A stretch of 64,000 nt of DNA from a virus, in the IMG/VR virus record IMGVR_UViG_3300032046_000019, positions 1 through 64,000 of that record. One strand, written 5' to 3'. Shown here one piece after another: positions 34,253 to 44,187 of this stretch (the first letter of the stretch is position 1; every line of letters starts with the position of its first letter). The notes under the pieces were generated by a model that saw nothing but the letters and a program-made list of their open reading frames with translations, made no database searches and was not told the origin of the DNA. Both the position numbers and the translations under genes were made by a program.

Positions 34253-34867
34253 TTACTCAAATTTATATTTCATATCTACAGTAACGTTAAATTCTGGTAT
34301 TTTAATAAAATTAGCTATATTGTGTTTTAGTGCTTCTTCAGCAGTAAAATATAAGTCACAATGATTGTTTTTAATTAAAAGCTGTTTAAAATATTTTTTT
34401 GGTTTCCCGCAATTTTCTGCTAGCATTTCTAGAGATTTTTCGTTTATCTTTTCTAGTTGGTCTGCTGCTGTACGAGCTTCATGTGGGTTTCCAACCGAAT
34501 CTGATTCTTGTGTAGCATGATGTATCATAACAGTTGAATTAGGAGAAATATATCTATAGCCTTCTGTTCCACAAGAAAATAAAACGCTTCCTGCACTCAT
34601 TACTTTACCACAAACAATAGTTGCTATGGGCACTTTGCATGTTTTTAATATATCAATCATAGAAAACATTGCATAAACATCTCCTCCAAAAGAATCAATT
34701 ACTATAGGAATTATCTCTTGTTCGTTGTTTTGAGCAGCGATAATCGCCTCAGAAAAAGCAAATGCTGTTTCCTCTGAAATTTCTCCTCTGACTTGTATGA
34801 TGTTTGGTAACGCTAATTCTGGATTTGCTAATTTAATCTTGGGATTGATATTAAAGTTATATTTCAT
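34253..34867 (-). CDS. ClpP-like serine protease
   Basis: 204 aa, the length of ClpP. IDSFGGDVYAMFSMIDIL matches the ClpP oligomer and oxyanion region. The triad is Ser91 in VMSAGSVLF, His116 in TVMIHHAT and Asp171 in CDLYFTAEEAL. Members degrade proteins with an AAA partner or act alone as phage prohead proteases. No ClpX/ClpA is in the window, so either role is open; a capsid-maturation role would fit with tags that look like protease sites. Confidence 0.85.
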   Translation of the reverse strand: MKYNFNINPKIKLANPELALPNIIQVRGEISEETAFAFSEAIIAAQNNEQEIIPIVIDSFGGDVYAMFSMIDILKTCKVPIATIVCGKVMSAGSVLFSCGTEGYRYISPNSTVMIHHATQESDSVGNPHEARTAADQLEKINEKSLEMLAENCGKPKKYFKQLLIKNNHCDLYFTAEEALKHNIANFIKIPEFNVTVDMKYKFE

Positions 34868-34900
34868 GCGTATTAATGATAACTATTGTGTTTTATCACT

Positions 34901-35512
34901 TTAAGCTAAACTTTTAAAATTCTTTAATATTTCTATTGTAAGATAAACATCTTTTTTTGCTGAGTGAATGCCTTTAGTATCTATTTTAAATAATTTTGAG
35001 AGATTTTCAAGTGAAATTTCAAAATCTTCTGGTAGTTTCCCTATTATTTTATAATATTGTGCTATTGTTGCTGTATCCACAGGAGCTTTACTTTTTAAAA
35101 CAATAAATGGATCCAATTGTTTTCTTATATCATCTAAAACAAACATATTATCAAATGCAACATTGTGTCCACCTATAATAATCTCTGTGTTTTTTGAATT
35201 TAAATAAATACCTGCTGTATCACTATCTTCTATTAAAAAATAGCTTTCAAAAAATTTTTTCATTTTATCCAAAAACCAATCATAAGTAATTGTATTTTTG
35301 TTTTGACAATGTTTTACAATATCTATTTTATTATATTGTAAAGCATTTACATCTATTAAAATACTCCCCGAGTTTGGTTTTATATTGAATTCTGGTGTTT
35401 CTTTTATTATATTTAGATTTTTATCTAATAAACATCCATAATATTTTAAAACTGCGTGCGATGTTGTTAGCCCAGATGTTTCGCAATCGTGAAAATAGTA
35501 ATATTTATTCAT
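34901..35512 (-). CDS. DnaQ-like 3'-5' exonuclease
   Basis: 203 aa from ATG at 35512 (MNKYYYFHDCETSG). Exo I is HDCETSG (D-x-E), Exo II is GGHNVAFDNMFVL, and Exo III is HSAKKDVYLTIEIL (H-x(4)-D). It degrades DNA or RNA 3'-5' and is a natural candidate for proofreading with the nearby DnaE. Divergent from the structural block. Confidence 0.88.
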   Translation of the reverse strand: MNKYYYFHDCETSGLTTSHAVLKYYGCLLDKNLNIIKETPEFNIKPNSGSILIDVNALQYNKIDIVKHCQNKNTITYDWFLDKMKKFFESYFLIEDSDTAGIYLNSKNTEIIIGGHNVAFDNMFVLDDIRKQLDPFIVLKSKAPVDTATIAQYYKIIGKLPEDFEISLENLSKLFKIDTKGIHSAKKDVYLTIEILKNFKSLA

Positions 35513-35572
35513 ATCAACATAGTACAATGAGAGTAAAACATAATAAACTATCTGGTGGAAATACTTATTTCT

Positions 35573-36904
35573 ATGAAAAAGAAACAAAAACATTTAAAAT
35601 CAGAAGGTCAAAATGATATTGGAAATTTCAGCGGTGCTGCTAGTTTTCAAGGAAGTGCCCATGGCAAAAATGGCAATTATGGCTTGGGAGGGAAAAAACA
35701 ACTAGCAAAACCCTCAGATGAAGAAACAATTTCGGAACGTTCTCCTTCGGATGGTTTTTACCGAGATTTGCCTGGATTTCCCGAAATGAATTCTTTGCAA
35801 AATAAACAAGTAATGGTTCCTCGTGACCCAAACGAAGATGAAATTAATGATCGTCTTGGTCCTACTATAGATGGACAACCAATAGACGGTGTAGATACTT
35901 GGAAGTCAACGACCCCTTCTAAAATGGGAACCGCTATATATAAAACAAATTCAATACTTGCTAAAAAACAATTTGTACCAAAAGATATTCAAGCCGAAAA
36001 TACTATACCAGAGAGTGCAGGACCATCTGGCGTTGGTAGTCTAGGCTCTACAACTTGGAGTTCTTCTAAAAATGCTTTAGTAAAACCAAAAGATTTTTTT
36101 CAAGAATTAGAAGATTATAAAAACGGAGATATAAATGCAAAAAATCCCGTAGGAACAAAAGGAGTAATAGTTAGACCAACAACGCATGTACCCGACAATG
36201 GAGATGGTAAAGATGTTAAATTCAAAGAAAACAAGATAAATAAAATGAAATTTTTAAAAGAAATGATTGATTTATTAGTAGAAGAACTGTTATCAGAAGA
36301 AGACTTAGACGAGGCTCCTCAAAATGTACAGGCTATAATTCCTGGATTTCTCCCAGTTGGTCAATTTATAAAAGATACGGCCTATTTAGACCAATTACAC
36401 AAACAAGCATTAAAGATTGCTGATCCGAATCAAACATACCCAAATAGATATAAAGAGGCTCTGGACAATTTGAAAAAAGAACTTGAAGCAGCAAATATAC
36501 CTCAGCCAATGATAAAAACTATTATAGATCAGACTGATGCTGCTAGGCAAGAGAATATAGAAACAGACAAAAAACGAGCAGCAGGAATTTTAAGTAAACC
36601 AATTGCTGTGCAAGGAAAAGAACAGCAAAGAAATAAAGATGTTCCGAAACCACTTGAAGATACTGTTGTAAAACCTAATATTGATGAGATGAGATTGCTT
36701 AAAGACTATTATGAACAATTACAACAAGCTTCACCTAATATGAAAAATCAAATTGAGCAATCTATTATTACTCAAATAAAACAACTTGGTATAAATAAAG
36801 TTAAAAATTGGGTTGGTAGCGATGTTTATAACTCTTTTATTGGTGGTAAAAATATACCACCTGCAACCGCATATTATAAAGATTTACTAACTAAAATAAA
36901 ATAA
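35573..36904 (+). CDS. Virion-associated-like protein, 443 aa
   Basis: From ATG at 35573 (MKKKQKHLKSEG) with GGTGGAA upstream. A long low-complexity polar N-terminus, then MKFLKEMIDLLVEELLSEED near residue 225, an amphipathic segment resembling the tags and rich in [I/L]-x-E. The rest is helical. First gene of the plus-strand block. A structural or core role is inferred. Confidence 0.6.
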   Translation: MKKKQKHLKSEGQNDIGNFSGAASFQGSAHGKNGNYGLGGKKQLAKPSDEETISERSPSDGFYRDLPGFPEMNSLQNKQVMVPRDPNEDEINDRLGPTIDGQPIDGVDTWKSTTPSKMGTAIYKTNSILAKKQFVPKDIQAENTIPESAGPSGVGSLGSTTWSSSKNALVKPKDFFQELEDYKNGDINAKNPVGTKGVIVRPTTHVPDNGDGKDVKFKENKINKMKFLKEMIDLLVEELLSEEDLDEAPQNVQAIIPGFLPVGQFIKDTAYLDQLHKQALKIADPNQTYPNRYKEALDNLKKELEAANIPQPMIKTIIDQTDAARQENIETDKKRAAGILSKPIAVQGKEQQRNKDVPKPLEDTVVKPNIDEMRLLKDYYEQLQQASPNMKNQIEQSIITQIKQLGINKVKNWVGSDVYNSFIGGKNIPPATAYYKDLLTKIK

Positions 36905-36924
36905 AATTTAAAGGAACATAAAAT

Positions 36925-37467
36925 ATGGAAGATTGGCAAAAAAAATATTATTCAAATAAAATGAACGGGGTTCCTATGCCTCACGAACAGCCTCAACCAG
37001 TTATAACACAAAGACATAGTTCACCTTCAAATGGAGAAATAAATCTTGAAAATGAATTAATGAGTAGGCTTGCTGGTAAAATGCAAAATTCAAATGGTAA
37101 TCAAAATGGATTTATGCCGCCAGGGTTTGTTTCAAATAACAATAATGGCCCCAAACAAGTTGAACTAAAAATAGGCAAGCCTTTTTATAGGGAAATACAA
37201 ACAGGGGGATTTGGTAGTGTGACGCCGCTTGTTAAAGAAAGTGGCACTATTTTAGAAAATATATCAAAAAATGTTTTTTATAAAAAAGAAAAAAGAGCCT
37301 TTATTGTTGATAATACAAATTCTATTGATCTTGGCAACATAGCAAATCATCCTGAAAAGATAATTGACTTATGTGAGATAGAAATTCCATTTGTTGGAAA
37401 AATTTTAGTAACCAGGGATTCCATTATAGAATCTCACTCTTCAGCAAAACAATTATTAAAAGGCTGA
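36925..37467 (+). CDS. Hypothetical protein, 180 aa
   Basis: It starts MEDWQKKYYSNKMNGVPMPH, with a Gln/Asn-rich linker, then a structured half (VELKIGKPFYREIQTGGFGS). AAAGGAACAT is upstream. Position suggests a virion protein. Confidence 0.65.
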   Translation: MEDWQKKYYSNKMNGVPMPHEQPQPVITQRHSSPSNGEINLENELMSRLAGKMQNSNGNQNGFMPPGFVSNNNNGPKQVELKIGKPFYREIQTGGFGSVTPLVKESGTILENISKNVFYKKEKRAFIVDNTNSIDLGNIANHPEKIIDLCEIEIPFVGKILVTRDSIIESHSSAKQLLKG

Positions 37468-37509
37468 TAAACAATTAATTAATTACTGACATGTTAAACA
37501 AGGTGGTTC

Positions 37510-38322
37510 GTGCCAATAATATATCCGAGCGGATTAGATACATTTAATAACCCAAGTCCAAGTGATCACTTGGATGATCCGCTTGTATTACATCATCAAC
37601 AACATAGCGACATAAATGATGCCGTAGTTGAAATCGAAGACTGGATTGGGGTTTCTGGTTCTTTAGTTCCTTATACTATAGAATTTAGATTACATAATAC
37701 TTCCCTTGGACATAATCACGATGGTTATAATTCTAGGCCAGTTGCTCTTGGTCCACCCCAGTTTGGTTCAGGACCAACATATCCTATTGGATATTATTCT
37801 GATTTTACAAATACTACAAGAGTTGGTAGTGCTGTTGATAGATTAAATCAAGCATTATTAACTATTACATCGGGTTCTTCAACAACTTTTCAATATAATG
37901 GAATTGTTATAAATCCTAGTGGAACTACTATTGTTAATATTTCTGGTAGTTCTGAAACTGTTGTTGCTTTTGGTAGTGGAAGTACAATAACCTATTTTTT
38001 CTCAGAATCTTTAAAAGAAACATCTAGAAAATTAATTTTATTAGCTGATGGCGGGCCATTTGAGGGTTATGCAACTGGTGCATTTAGAACTATTGGTTAT
38101 GAGGCAAATAAAATATTTGCTACCGAGTCTATCTGGTTTACTGATTCATCTATGACATCAAAAATCGTATCAGAGAAAATAACATATGGCCCAAAAAGAA
38201 CAGTTTCAGTACGAGAATGGAAAGCTTACGCGACAGATGGTTCTACTGTTTTGAGTACAGTAACAGATAACATCTATTATAGAAGTGTTTTTGAAGTTAG
38301 CAGATCTAGAACTATTTTATAG
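37510..38322 (+). CDS. Virion or fibre-like protein, 270 aa
   Basis: GTG start at 37510 with AAGGTGG upstream. YPSGLDTFNNPSPSDHLDDP and LHHQQHSDINDAVVEIEDWI are features common in phage fibre and baseplate proteins. A beta-rich C-terminus follows. No domain assigned. Confidence 0.7.
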   Translation: MPIIYPSGLDTFNNPSPSDHLDDPLVLHHQQHSDINDAVVEIEDWIGVSGSLVPYTIEFRLHNTSLGHNHDGYNSRPVALGPPQFGSGPTYPIGYYSDFTNTTRVGSAVDRLNQALLTITSGSSTTFQYNGIVINPSGTTIVNISGSSETVVAFGSGSTITYFFSESLKETSRKLILLADGGPFEGYATGAFRTIGYEANKIFATESIWFTDSSMTSKIVSEKITYGPKRTVSVREWKAYATDGSTVLSTVTDNIYYRSVFEVSRSRTIL

Positions 38323-38378
38323 TTTTCGAGTAATATGTTATAGAATTATACTTAAATTAACGACAGGAGAAGTAATAT

Positions 38379-39065
38379 ATGGGTTTAGAATCACCAATTA
38401 GCACACTATTTGATAGCAATGGAACAGAAATGGCTTATTCGCAAAGCCAAGCAATTACTACTGGTACTACAACTGGCTATCTAGTGATGGGTTCTGGTTC
38501 AAATGGAGCCACATTTATTAAAATGGGTCCAAGTGGTGAAGTTTTCATCACAGGCTCGATTGATGCAGTTGCAGCAGGTGTTCAATCTATTACTGGAACA
38601 GTAAACATTGGTAATCAGTGGGCATTTACAACCGGGTCCAATAATGCCTTAACAGTCAATCAAGGACAATCAGGTTCTATTGGTCAAAGCTGGTTTGTTA
38701 GTGTTACAGATGGCACCAAGGTTTTAGGAACTGGCTCATCTGCTCCATTGTATGTTAATGTAGTAAATTCCATAACATCCTCAACGACTTCAACTACTAC
38801 TGTTGTTTCACAAGTATTAGCTTGGACTGGCTCTTATGCAATGTTAGCCTCAAATACAGCAAGAAAAGGTGTTTCAATAAGTAAAGAAGGTGCTGGATGG
38901 GCTTATGTATTGTTTGGTTCGGGTACACCTTCTGATGTTTTATTTTCTGTGAAATTGGCCAATAATTCTTTTTATGAAGTTCCATTTAATTATACTGGGC
39001 CTATAAAAGTGTCTTTTTCAAACAATGTTGCAACTAGTTTTATATTAGTAACAGATTTTAGCTGA
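38379..39065 (+). CDS. Fibre-like protein, 228 aa
   Basis: Ser/Thr/Gly-rich strand repeats (TTGTTTGYLVMGSGSNGATF) with CAGGAGAAGT upstream. It resembles parts of the large repeat protein downstream. A strong terminator follows. Confidence 0.65.
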   Translation: MGLESPISTLFDSNGTEMAYSQSQAITTGTTTGYLVMGSGSNGATFIKMGPSGEVFITGSIDAVAAGVQSITGTVNIGNQWAFTTGSNNALTVNQGQSGSIGQSWFVSVTDGTKVLGTGSSAPLYVNVVNSITSSTTSTTTVVSQVLAWTGSYAMLASNTARKGVSISKEGAGWAYVLFGSGTPSDVLFSVKLANNSFYEVPFNYTGPIKVSFSNNVATSFILVTDFS

Positions 39066-39093
39066 TAAATTAAATGTTTAATATAAACTAAAG

Positions 39094-39120
39094 AAAGACA
39101 CTAATTATTAGTGTCTTTTT
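39094..39120 (+). terminator. Rho-independent terminator
   Basis: AAAGACACTA / TAGTGTCTTT stem, 5-base loop, then a run of T. It sits directly after the 38379-39065 gene. Confidence 0.9.
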
Positions 39121-39132
39121 AATTAAAATACT

Positions 39133-39522
39133 ATGCCTTTAACTCAAGATTTAAATGAATTTATACCATTATTAATTGGCTTGTCTGGTTCTTCTGGATT
39201 TAGCAATAATACTAGCAGTGTTGTTTTGGTAAGCTATCCAACAACTACAACCGCATTTAGATTAATTGAGCCAAAAAACATGTCTATAATAAACACTGAC
39301 ACAACTAGTTCAATGTTTATTACAGTAATTTCTGATAGTGTCGGAGAAAAATATGTTGATAGAGTTATTCTAGATCCTGGAGATAAATGGTTTTTGGACA
39401 CAAAAGTTATATTACCAAATAATGACTCACAATTTATTTTAAAATTATCTTCCAGTGTTCAAACAAATCAACTTGTTTGGAATGTATCTTATAACGAAAT
39501 AGATAAAGGAAATCTATTATGA
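39133..39522 (+). CDS. Hypothetical virion protein, 129 aa
   Basis: A hydrophobic front (MPLTQDLNEFIPLLIGLSGS) and beta-rich remainder. Overlaps the next gene by 4 bases. Location suggests a fibre or baseplate component. Confidence 0.65.
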   Translation: MPLTQDLNEFIPLLIGLSGSSGFSNNTSSVVLVSYPTTTTAFRLIEPKNMSIINTDTTSSMFITVISDSVGEKYVDRVILDPGDKWFLDTKVILPNNDSQFILKLSSSVQTNQLVWNVSYNEIDKGNLL

Positions 39523-40253
39523 GTGCATTTGATAAAAATGGAAGATTTAAAGTCCATGTTGATGGTGTTGGTTCGGGTATAACCGTTGTTAATAATATTA
39601 CAACTTCAATAAATAATATTGAAGTCCAAAACAATGATGTTTCTATTTTACCTACTACAACAATATTTGATTTTAATAATAGTTTTCAAGTAACAACTCC
39701 AATAACAAACAAAGTTGTTATTAGTGCTTCTTTTGGTTCAAATATACAAACAATAAGTTCAAGTAATGCCCCTGGAACATCTTTGTTGTTTGCCAGAGAG
39801 GACCACATCCATAAACAGAATCTTGGTTTTATTTTTGAGGCATATCAAACTTCTTCACAGCCAGTTTCTTCTTCTCCATCATATAATAATGTTTCATTTG
39901 ATTCTACACGAACAAACAATGATATATATTCAATTAATTCTCTAAGGAACACTCTTACTTTTATCTCTGCTGGTATCTATGAAATAGATTACAGAGTATC
40001 TATTGATGATACAAATAACAACAAAGCACAAAGTTTATGTGCGGTTTTACTAAACGGAAATCAAGTTTCAGGTTCTTTTTCTTATGGATTTCATTCAAAT
40101 GCTGGACAAGGTATAATTACAAACGTTGGGCATATTACTTTAAATATAAGTGCTAGTTCCACAATAAATATTGTTGTACAAAAACAATCTGGTGGTGGAA
40201 ATTTAGTTACTGTTCCAAACGGAACTAACCTACTAATTACAAGATGGGTATAA
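39519..40253 (+). CDS. Fibre-like protein with C1q/TNF-like C-terminal domain
   Basis: 244 aa. A short N-terminal shaft, then residues 110-244: GFIFEAYQTSSQPVSSSPSY, TFISAGIYEIDYRVSI, SLCAVLLNGNQVSGS, LNISASSTINIVVQ. This ten-strand jelly-roll order resembles C1q/BclA heads used in phage adhesins. Trimeric tip is inferred. Confidence 0.65.
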   Translation: MSAFDKNGRFKVHVDGVGSGITVVNNITTSINNIEVQNNDVSILPTTTIFDFNNSFQVTTPITNKVVISASFGSNIQTISSSNAPGTSLLFAREDHIHKQNLGFIFEAYQTSSQPVSSSPSYNNVSFDSTRTNNDIYSINSLRNTLTFISAGIYEIDYRVSIDDTNNNKAQSLCAVLLNGNQVSGSFSYGFHSNAGQGIITNVGHITLNISASSTINIVVQKQSGGGNLVTVPNGTNLLITRWV

Positions 40254-40258
40254 AATAA

Positions 40259-43200
40259 ATGCCAATTTCTACATATACATATCCTTTTACAAGCTTTCCA
40301 AATACTATAATAGCAAAAGATGCTTTATATGATGAAGTTAATAGTAGTTCAATAACAATTGCACTACAATCAATTGATAATGACTTGACTGATGTTTTCT
40401 TTAATTTTAAAGCAGCTCTTTCTGGGGCGGAAGTTATTGTTTTAAATGCGATTGTAGCCGCACATCAAGGAATACCATTAACTGACACAATTACTGTAAT
40501 TCAGGGTTCCTCTGGGAGTATTCCTTGGCCAGTTATGATTCCTTCTGGTTCAATTACATATGTTACACAAACTTCAGGAAGTGTTTTTTCAATAACTGGA
40601 ACAGTTCATTTAGATAATTCAATATTAACTACAACTGGTTCTGTAACAGTCAATAATTTCCCAGTTACACAATCAGTTAAAATTGATCAAACAATCACTT
40701 TGCCGGTTTCCCTAAGTAATACACCTCTTGTAACAATAACTAATCCAGTAACAACTGCTAGTATTTCTAATTTACCAGTTACACAAAGTGTTTTTGTTGG
40801 TTCTTCTATAACTCTTCCAGTATCTGTTTCAAATACTGTTTCTGTGACTGGTAGTCTCTCAGCCTTAGTTACTTTCCCAAGTATTCAAAACGTTTCTGTT
40901 GTTTCTTCCTCGGTAACACAAAGTATCACGGGTTCTGTTTCAATTAACAATTTACCAGTCACTCAATCAGTGTTTCTTGGTGGTTCCTCTATAACTCTAC
41001 CAGTGTCACTAAGTAATACACCTCTTGTAACGATCACAAATCCCGTAACAACGGCTTCAATATCAAATTTACCTCTTACTCAATCAGTAAAAATTGACCA
41101 AACAATCACGCTTCCAGTTTCTATTTCTAATACTCCAATTATAACAGGTTCTGTAACTATTAATAATCCTACAGTGCTACCCATAACTCAATCGGTGTTT
41201 ATTGGAGGCTCTGGTATAATTTTCAATGTATCAATGAGTAATACTCCAATTGTGACTATAAGCAATCCAGTCACAACAGCAAGTATTTCCAATCTTCCAT
41301 TAACTCAAAGCGTTAAGATTGATCAAAGTATTTCTTTGCCTGTGTCTTTGAGTAATACTCCTTTTGTAACAATAACTAATCCAGTAACAACTGCTAGTAT
41401 TTCAAATTTACCAGTTACACAAAGCATCTTTGTGGGCGGCACTGCAATTACTCTACCAGTTTCTGTTTCTAACACAGTAACCGTCACTGGTTCGGTTACT
41501 ACAACATTAACATTACCAACAACTCAAAGCTTCAAATTAGTTGATATTGGAACCGATGTTACACAAAGTATTACTGGTTCTGTTTTTGTGATAAATCAAC
41601 CAGTTACACAAAGTGTATTTATTGGAGGTTCAGGGATAACATTTGCTGTCTCGATGAGTAATACTCCACTTGTAACAATCACAAACCCTGTAACAACTGC
41701 GTCTATCTCTAATTTGCCTCTTACTCAGAGTGTTAAAATTGATCAAACAATCACACTTCCAGTTTCTGTTTCTAATACAGTAACCGTCACTGGCTCAGTC
41801 GCCACAACTATTGTGTTGCCTGCAACTCAAAGTTTCAAACTTGTTGATGTTGGAACCAACATAACCCAAAGTATTACTGGTTCTGTTTTTGTAATCAATC
41901 TTCCAACAACTCAATCGGTAAAAATAGACCAAACAATTACTTTGCCAGTTTCATTGAGTAATACTCCACTTGTAACAATCACAAACCCTGTAACAACTGC
42001 TAGTATTTCTAATCTTCCATTAACACAAAGTGTAAAAATTGATCAAAGTATTACATTGCCAGTTTCTGTTTCTAATACTGTGACTGTTACTGGTTCTGTA
42101 GCCACAACAATAGTTTTTCCAACAACTCAAAGTTTCAAACTTGTTGATGTCGGTACAAATATTACTCAATCAATCACTGGTTCTGTTTTTATAATAAATC
42201 TTCCAACAACTCAATCCGTATTCCTTGGAGGTTCTAATACAATATTAGGAATTTCAATGAGCAATACTCCTTTTGTAACAATTACAAATCCAGTCTTGAC
42301 TGCATCTATTTCAAATTTACCTCTTACTCAGAGTGTTAAAATTGATCAAACAATTACTCTGCCTGTTTCTTTAAGTAATACTCCGCTTGTAACAATAACA
42401 AATCCTGTATTAACTGCCAGTATTTCTAATTTACCTTTAACTCAATCAGTAAAAATTGATCAGTCAATTACTTTACCTGTATCTGTTTCAAACACCGTTA
42501 CTGTTACTGGTTCGGTTTTAACAACAGTTGTCTTTCCTGCGACCCAAAGTATGAAATTGGTTGATATTGGAACCGATGTTACACAAAGTATTACTGGTTC
42601 TGTTTTTGTAATTAATTTCCCAACAACACAATCAGTTTTTCTTGGTGGTTCTGCCATTGCATTAAATGTATCAATGAGCAATACTCCTTTTGTAACAATC
42701 ACAAACCCTGTTACAACTGCTAGTATTTCAAATCTTCCATTAACTCAATCAGTAAAAATAGATCAAAGTATTACATTACCCGTTTCAATCAGTAATCAAA
42801 TAATAACTCAAAGTGTTTATTTGGCTTCAGGTAGTTCAGGATTTAACAACACAAGTCCATTGTGGATCACTGGTTCTGTGACCACGGGTGGTTCTAGTGG
42901 AGGAACTGTTATTCAAGGAGCCTCTGGTAGCCTTCCGTGGAAAATAGAAATAATTCAAAGCGGTTCTGCCATCTCGGATATAAATGCATTATATGTTAGA
43001 CCTACACGTTATAATGCGACAAGTTTTGGACAAACAAGAACGGTTAGCCCATATACTCTTGTTGACAATGTAAACAAGTATGGATTTGATTCAATTGAAT
43101 ACAGTACTAGTTCTGTTGGTTCTGGTACTCTGGCCAATGTATTAAGTGAAAGTGCTATGCGTCTTACTGTTGGAACTGGTTCAACTGACAAGATTACTCT

Positions 43201-44185
43201 ACGTTCCAATACATATTATAGATATCAAGCGGGTAAGGAGCAAATTATTAAAATTTCTGCTTATAACGCGGATACTGGTAAAACAAATCAAATTCGTACA
43301 TGGGGATATGGAGATGACAATGATGGTCTATTTTACTGTGTCTCTGGTACAAATTTTGGTGTATTAAGAAAATCTAGTACATCAGGTATTGTTGTTGAAA
43401 CATTTACCACACAATCATCTTTCAATATAGATAAACTTGATGGAACAGGAGCTTCGGGTCTTATTCTTGATGTTACTAAAGCAAATATATATGAAACTCA
43501 TTTTCAGTGGCTTGGAGTTGGATATGTTGGAATGTATGTTAATAGTATAGCAGCTCATGTATTTAATTTTCCAAATACATTAACTGTTCCATATATGAAG
43601 ACAGCAACCCTTCCATTACAGTTTGAAGTAAAAAATAATGGTGTTTCAATATCAAGTGGATTTACTTATATATGTTCTGCTGTTGAAAGTGATGGAGGCA
43701 CAAAACCACCAGAATTTACATTTGGTGCATATACACCATCTGATCTTACAATTGGAACAACTGATGCTTCACTTATAGCTATTCGACCAGGTACTGCATT
43801 TAGAAGCGTAGAGAATAGAACAATCGTCATACCAACAAAACTAAATATTTCAACTGAGGGTTCTAGGGCTTCATATAAAGTTATTCTTAATCCAACAATC
43901 ACTGGGACACCTTTGTGGATTTCTGCAAGTTCAAACAATTCTTCGGTCGAATATACAACATCGTCTTTGGCATATTCAGGTGGAGAGGTGTTATTTAGAG
44001 GTTTCCTACCTAATTCAAATGATTCTCAACAGCTTGATTTTGCGGATTTTTTCCAAGACAATGGCCGCAAATTAAGATTAAGTGCTTTCGCAACTTCTCA
44101 AGATGTTTTATTGATTGTGGGACAAGATGAAGCAGCAGGAAGTACGATTATGCGTACCTCAATTAATTGGAAGGAAATAAGATAA
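40259..44185 (+). CDS. Giant repeat fibre-like protein, 1308 aa
   Basis: Residues about 130-870 are tandem strand repeats such as ISNLPLTQSVKIDQTITLPV, SNTPLVTITNPVTTAS and VFLGGS, repeated roughly 15-20 times with small changes at the base level too. The C-terminal 430 residues are unique and look like a globular region. Such repeats are typical of long triple-helical fibre shafts. It may be the receptor-binding or long tail fibre. Confidence 0.75.
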   Translation: MPISTYTYPFTSFPNTIIAKDALYDEVNSSSITIALQSIDNDLTDVFFNFKAALSGAEVIVLNAIVAAHQGIPLTDTITVIQGSSGSIPWPVMIPSGSITYVTQTSGSVFSITGTVHLDNSILTTTGSVTVNNFPVTQSVKIDQTITLPVSLSNTPLVTITNPVTTASISNLPVTQSVFVGSSITLPVSVSNTVSVTGSLSALVTFPSIQNVSVVSSSVTQSITGSVSINNLPVTQSVFLGGSSITLPVSLSNTPLVTITNPVTTASISNLPLTQSVKIDQTITLPVSISNTPIITGSVTINNPTVLPITQSVFIGGSGIIFNVSMSNTPIVTISNPVTTASISNLPLTQSVKIDQSISLPVSLSNTPFVTITNPVTTASISNLPVTQSIFVGGTAITLPVSVSNTVTVTGSVTTTLTLPTTQSFKLVDIGTDVTQSITGSVFVINQPVTQSVFIGGSGITFAVSMSNTPLVTITNPVTTASISNLPLTQSVKIDQTITLPVSVSNTVTVTGSVATTIVLPATQSFKLVDVGTNITQSITGSVFVINLPTTQSVKIDQTITLPVSLSNTPLVTITNPVTTASISNLPLTQSVKIDQSITLPVSVSNTVTVTGSVATTIVFPTTQSFKLVDVGTNITQSITGSVFIINLPTTQSVFLGGSNTILGISMSNTPFVTITNPVLTASISNLPLTQSVKIDQTITLPVSLSNTPLVTITNPVLTASISNLPLTQSVKIDQSITLPVSVSNTVTVTGSVLTTVVFPATQSMKLVDIGTDVTQSITGSVFVINFPTTQSVFLGGSAIALNVSMSNTPFVTITNPVTTASISNLPLTQSVKIDQSITLPVSISNQIITQSVYLASGSSGFNNTSPLWITGSVTTGGSSGGTVIQGASGSLPWKIEIIQSGSAISDINALYVRPTRYNATSFGQTRTVSPYTLVDNVNKYGFDSIEYSTSSVGSGTLANVLSESAMRLTVGTGSTDKITLRSNTYYRYQAGKEQIIKISAYNADTGKTNQIRTWGYGDDNDGLFYCVSGTNFGVLRKSSTSGIVVETFTTQSSFNIDKLDGTGASGLILDVTKANIYETHFQWLGVGYVGMYVNSIAAHVFNFPNTLTVPYMKTATLPLQFEVKNNGVSISSGFTYICSAVESDGGTKPPEFTFGAYTPSDLTIGTTDASLIAIRPGTAFRSVENRTIVIPTKLNISTEGSRASYKVILNPTITGTPLWISASSNNSSVEYTTSSLAYSGGEVLFRGFLPNSNDSQQLDFADFFQDNGRKLRLSAFATSQDVLLIVGQDEAAGSTIMRTSINWKEIR

Positions 44186-44187
44186 TC

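Noticed and set aside
40259-44185. Repeat array considered as a CRISPR or non-coding repeat
   Set aside because: Repeats vary in length, stay in frame, and encode regular protein strands, so they are coding repeats.
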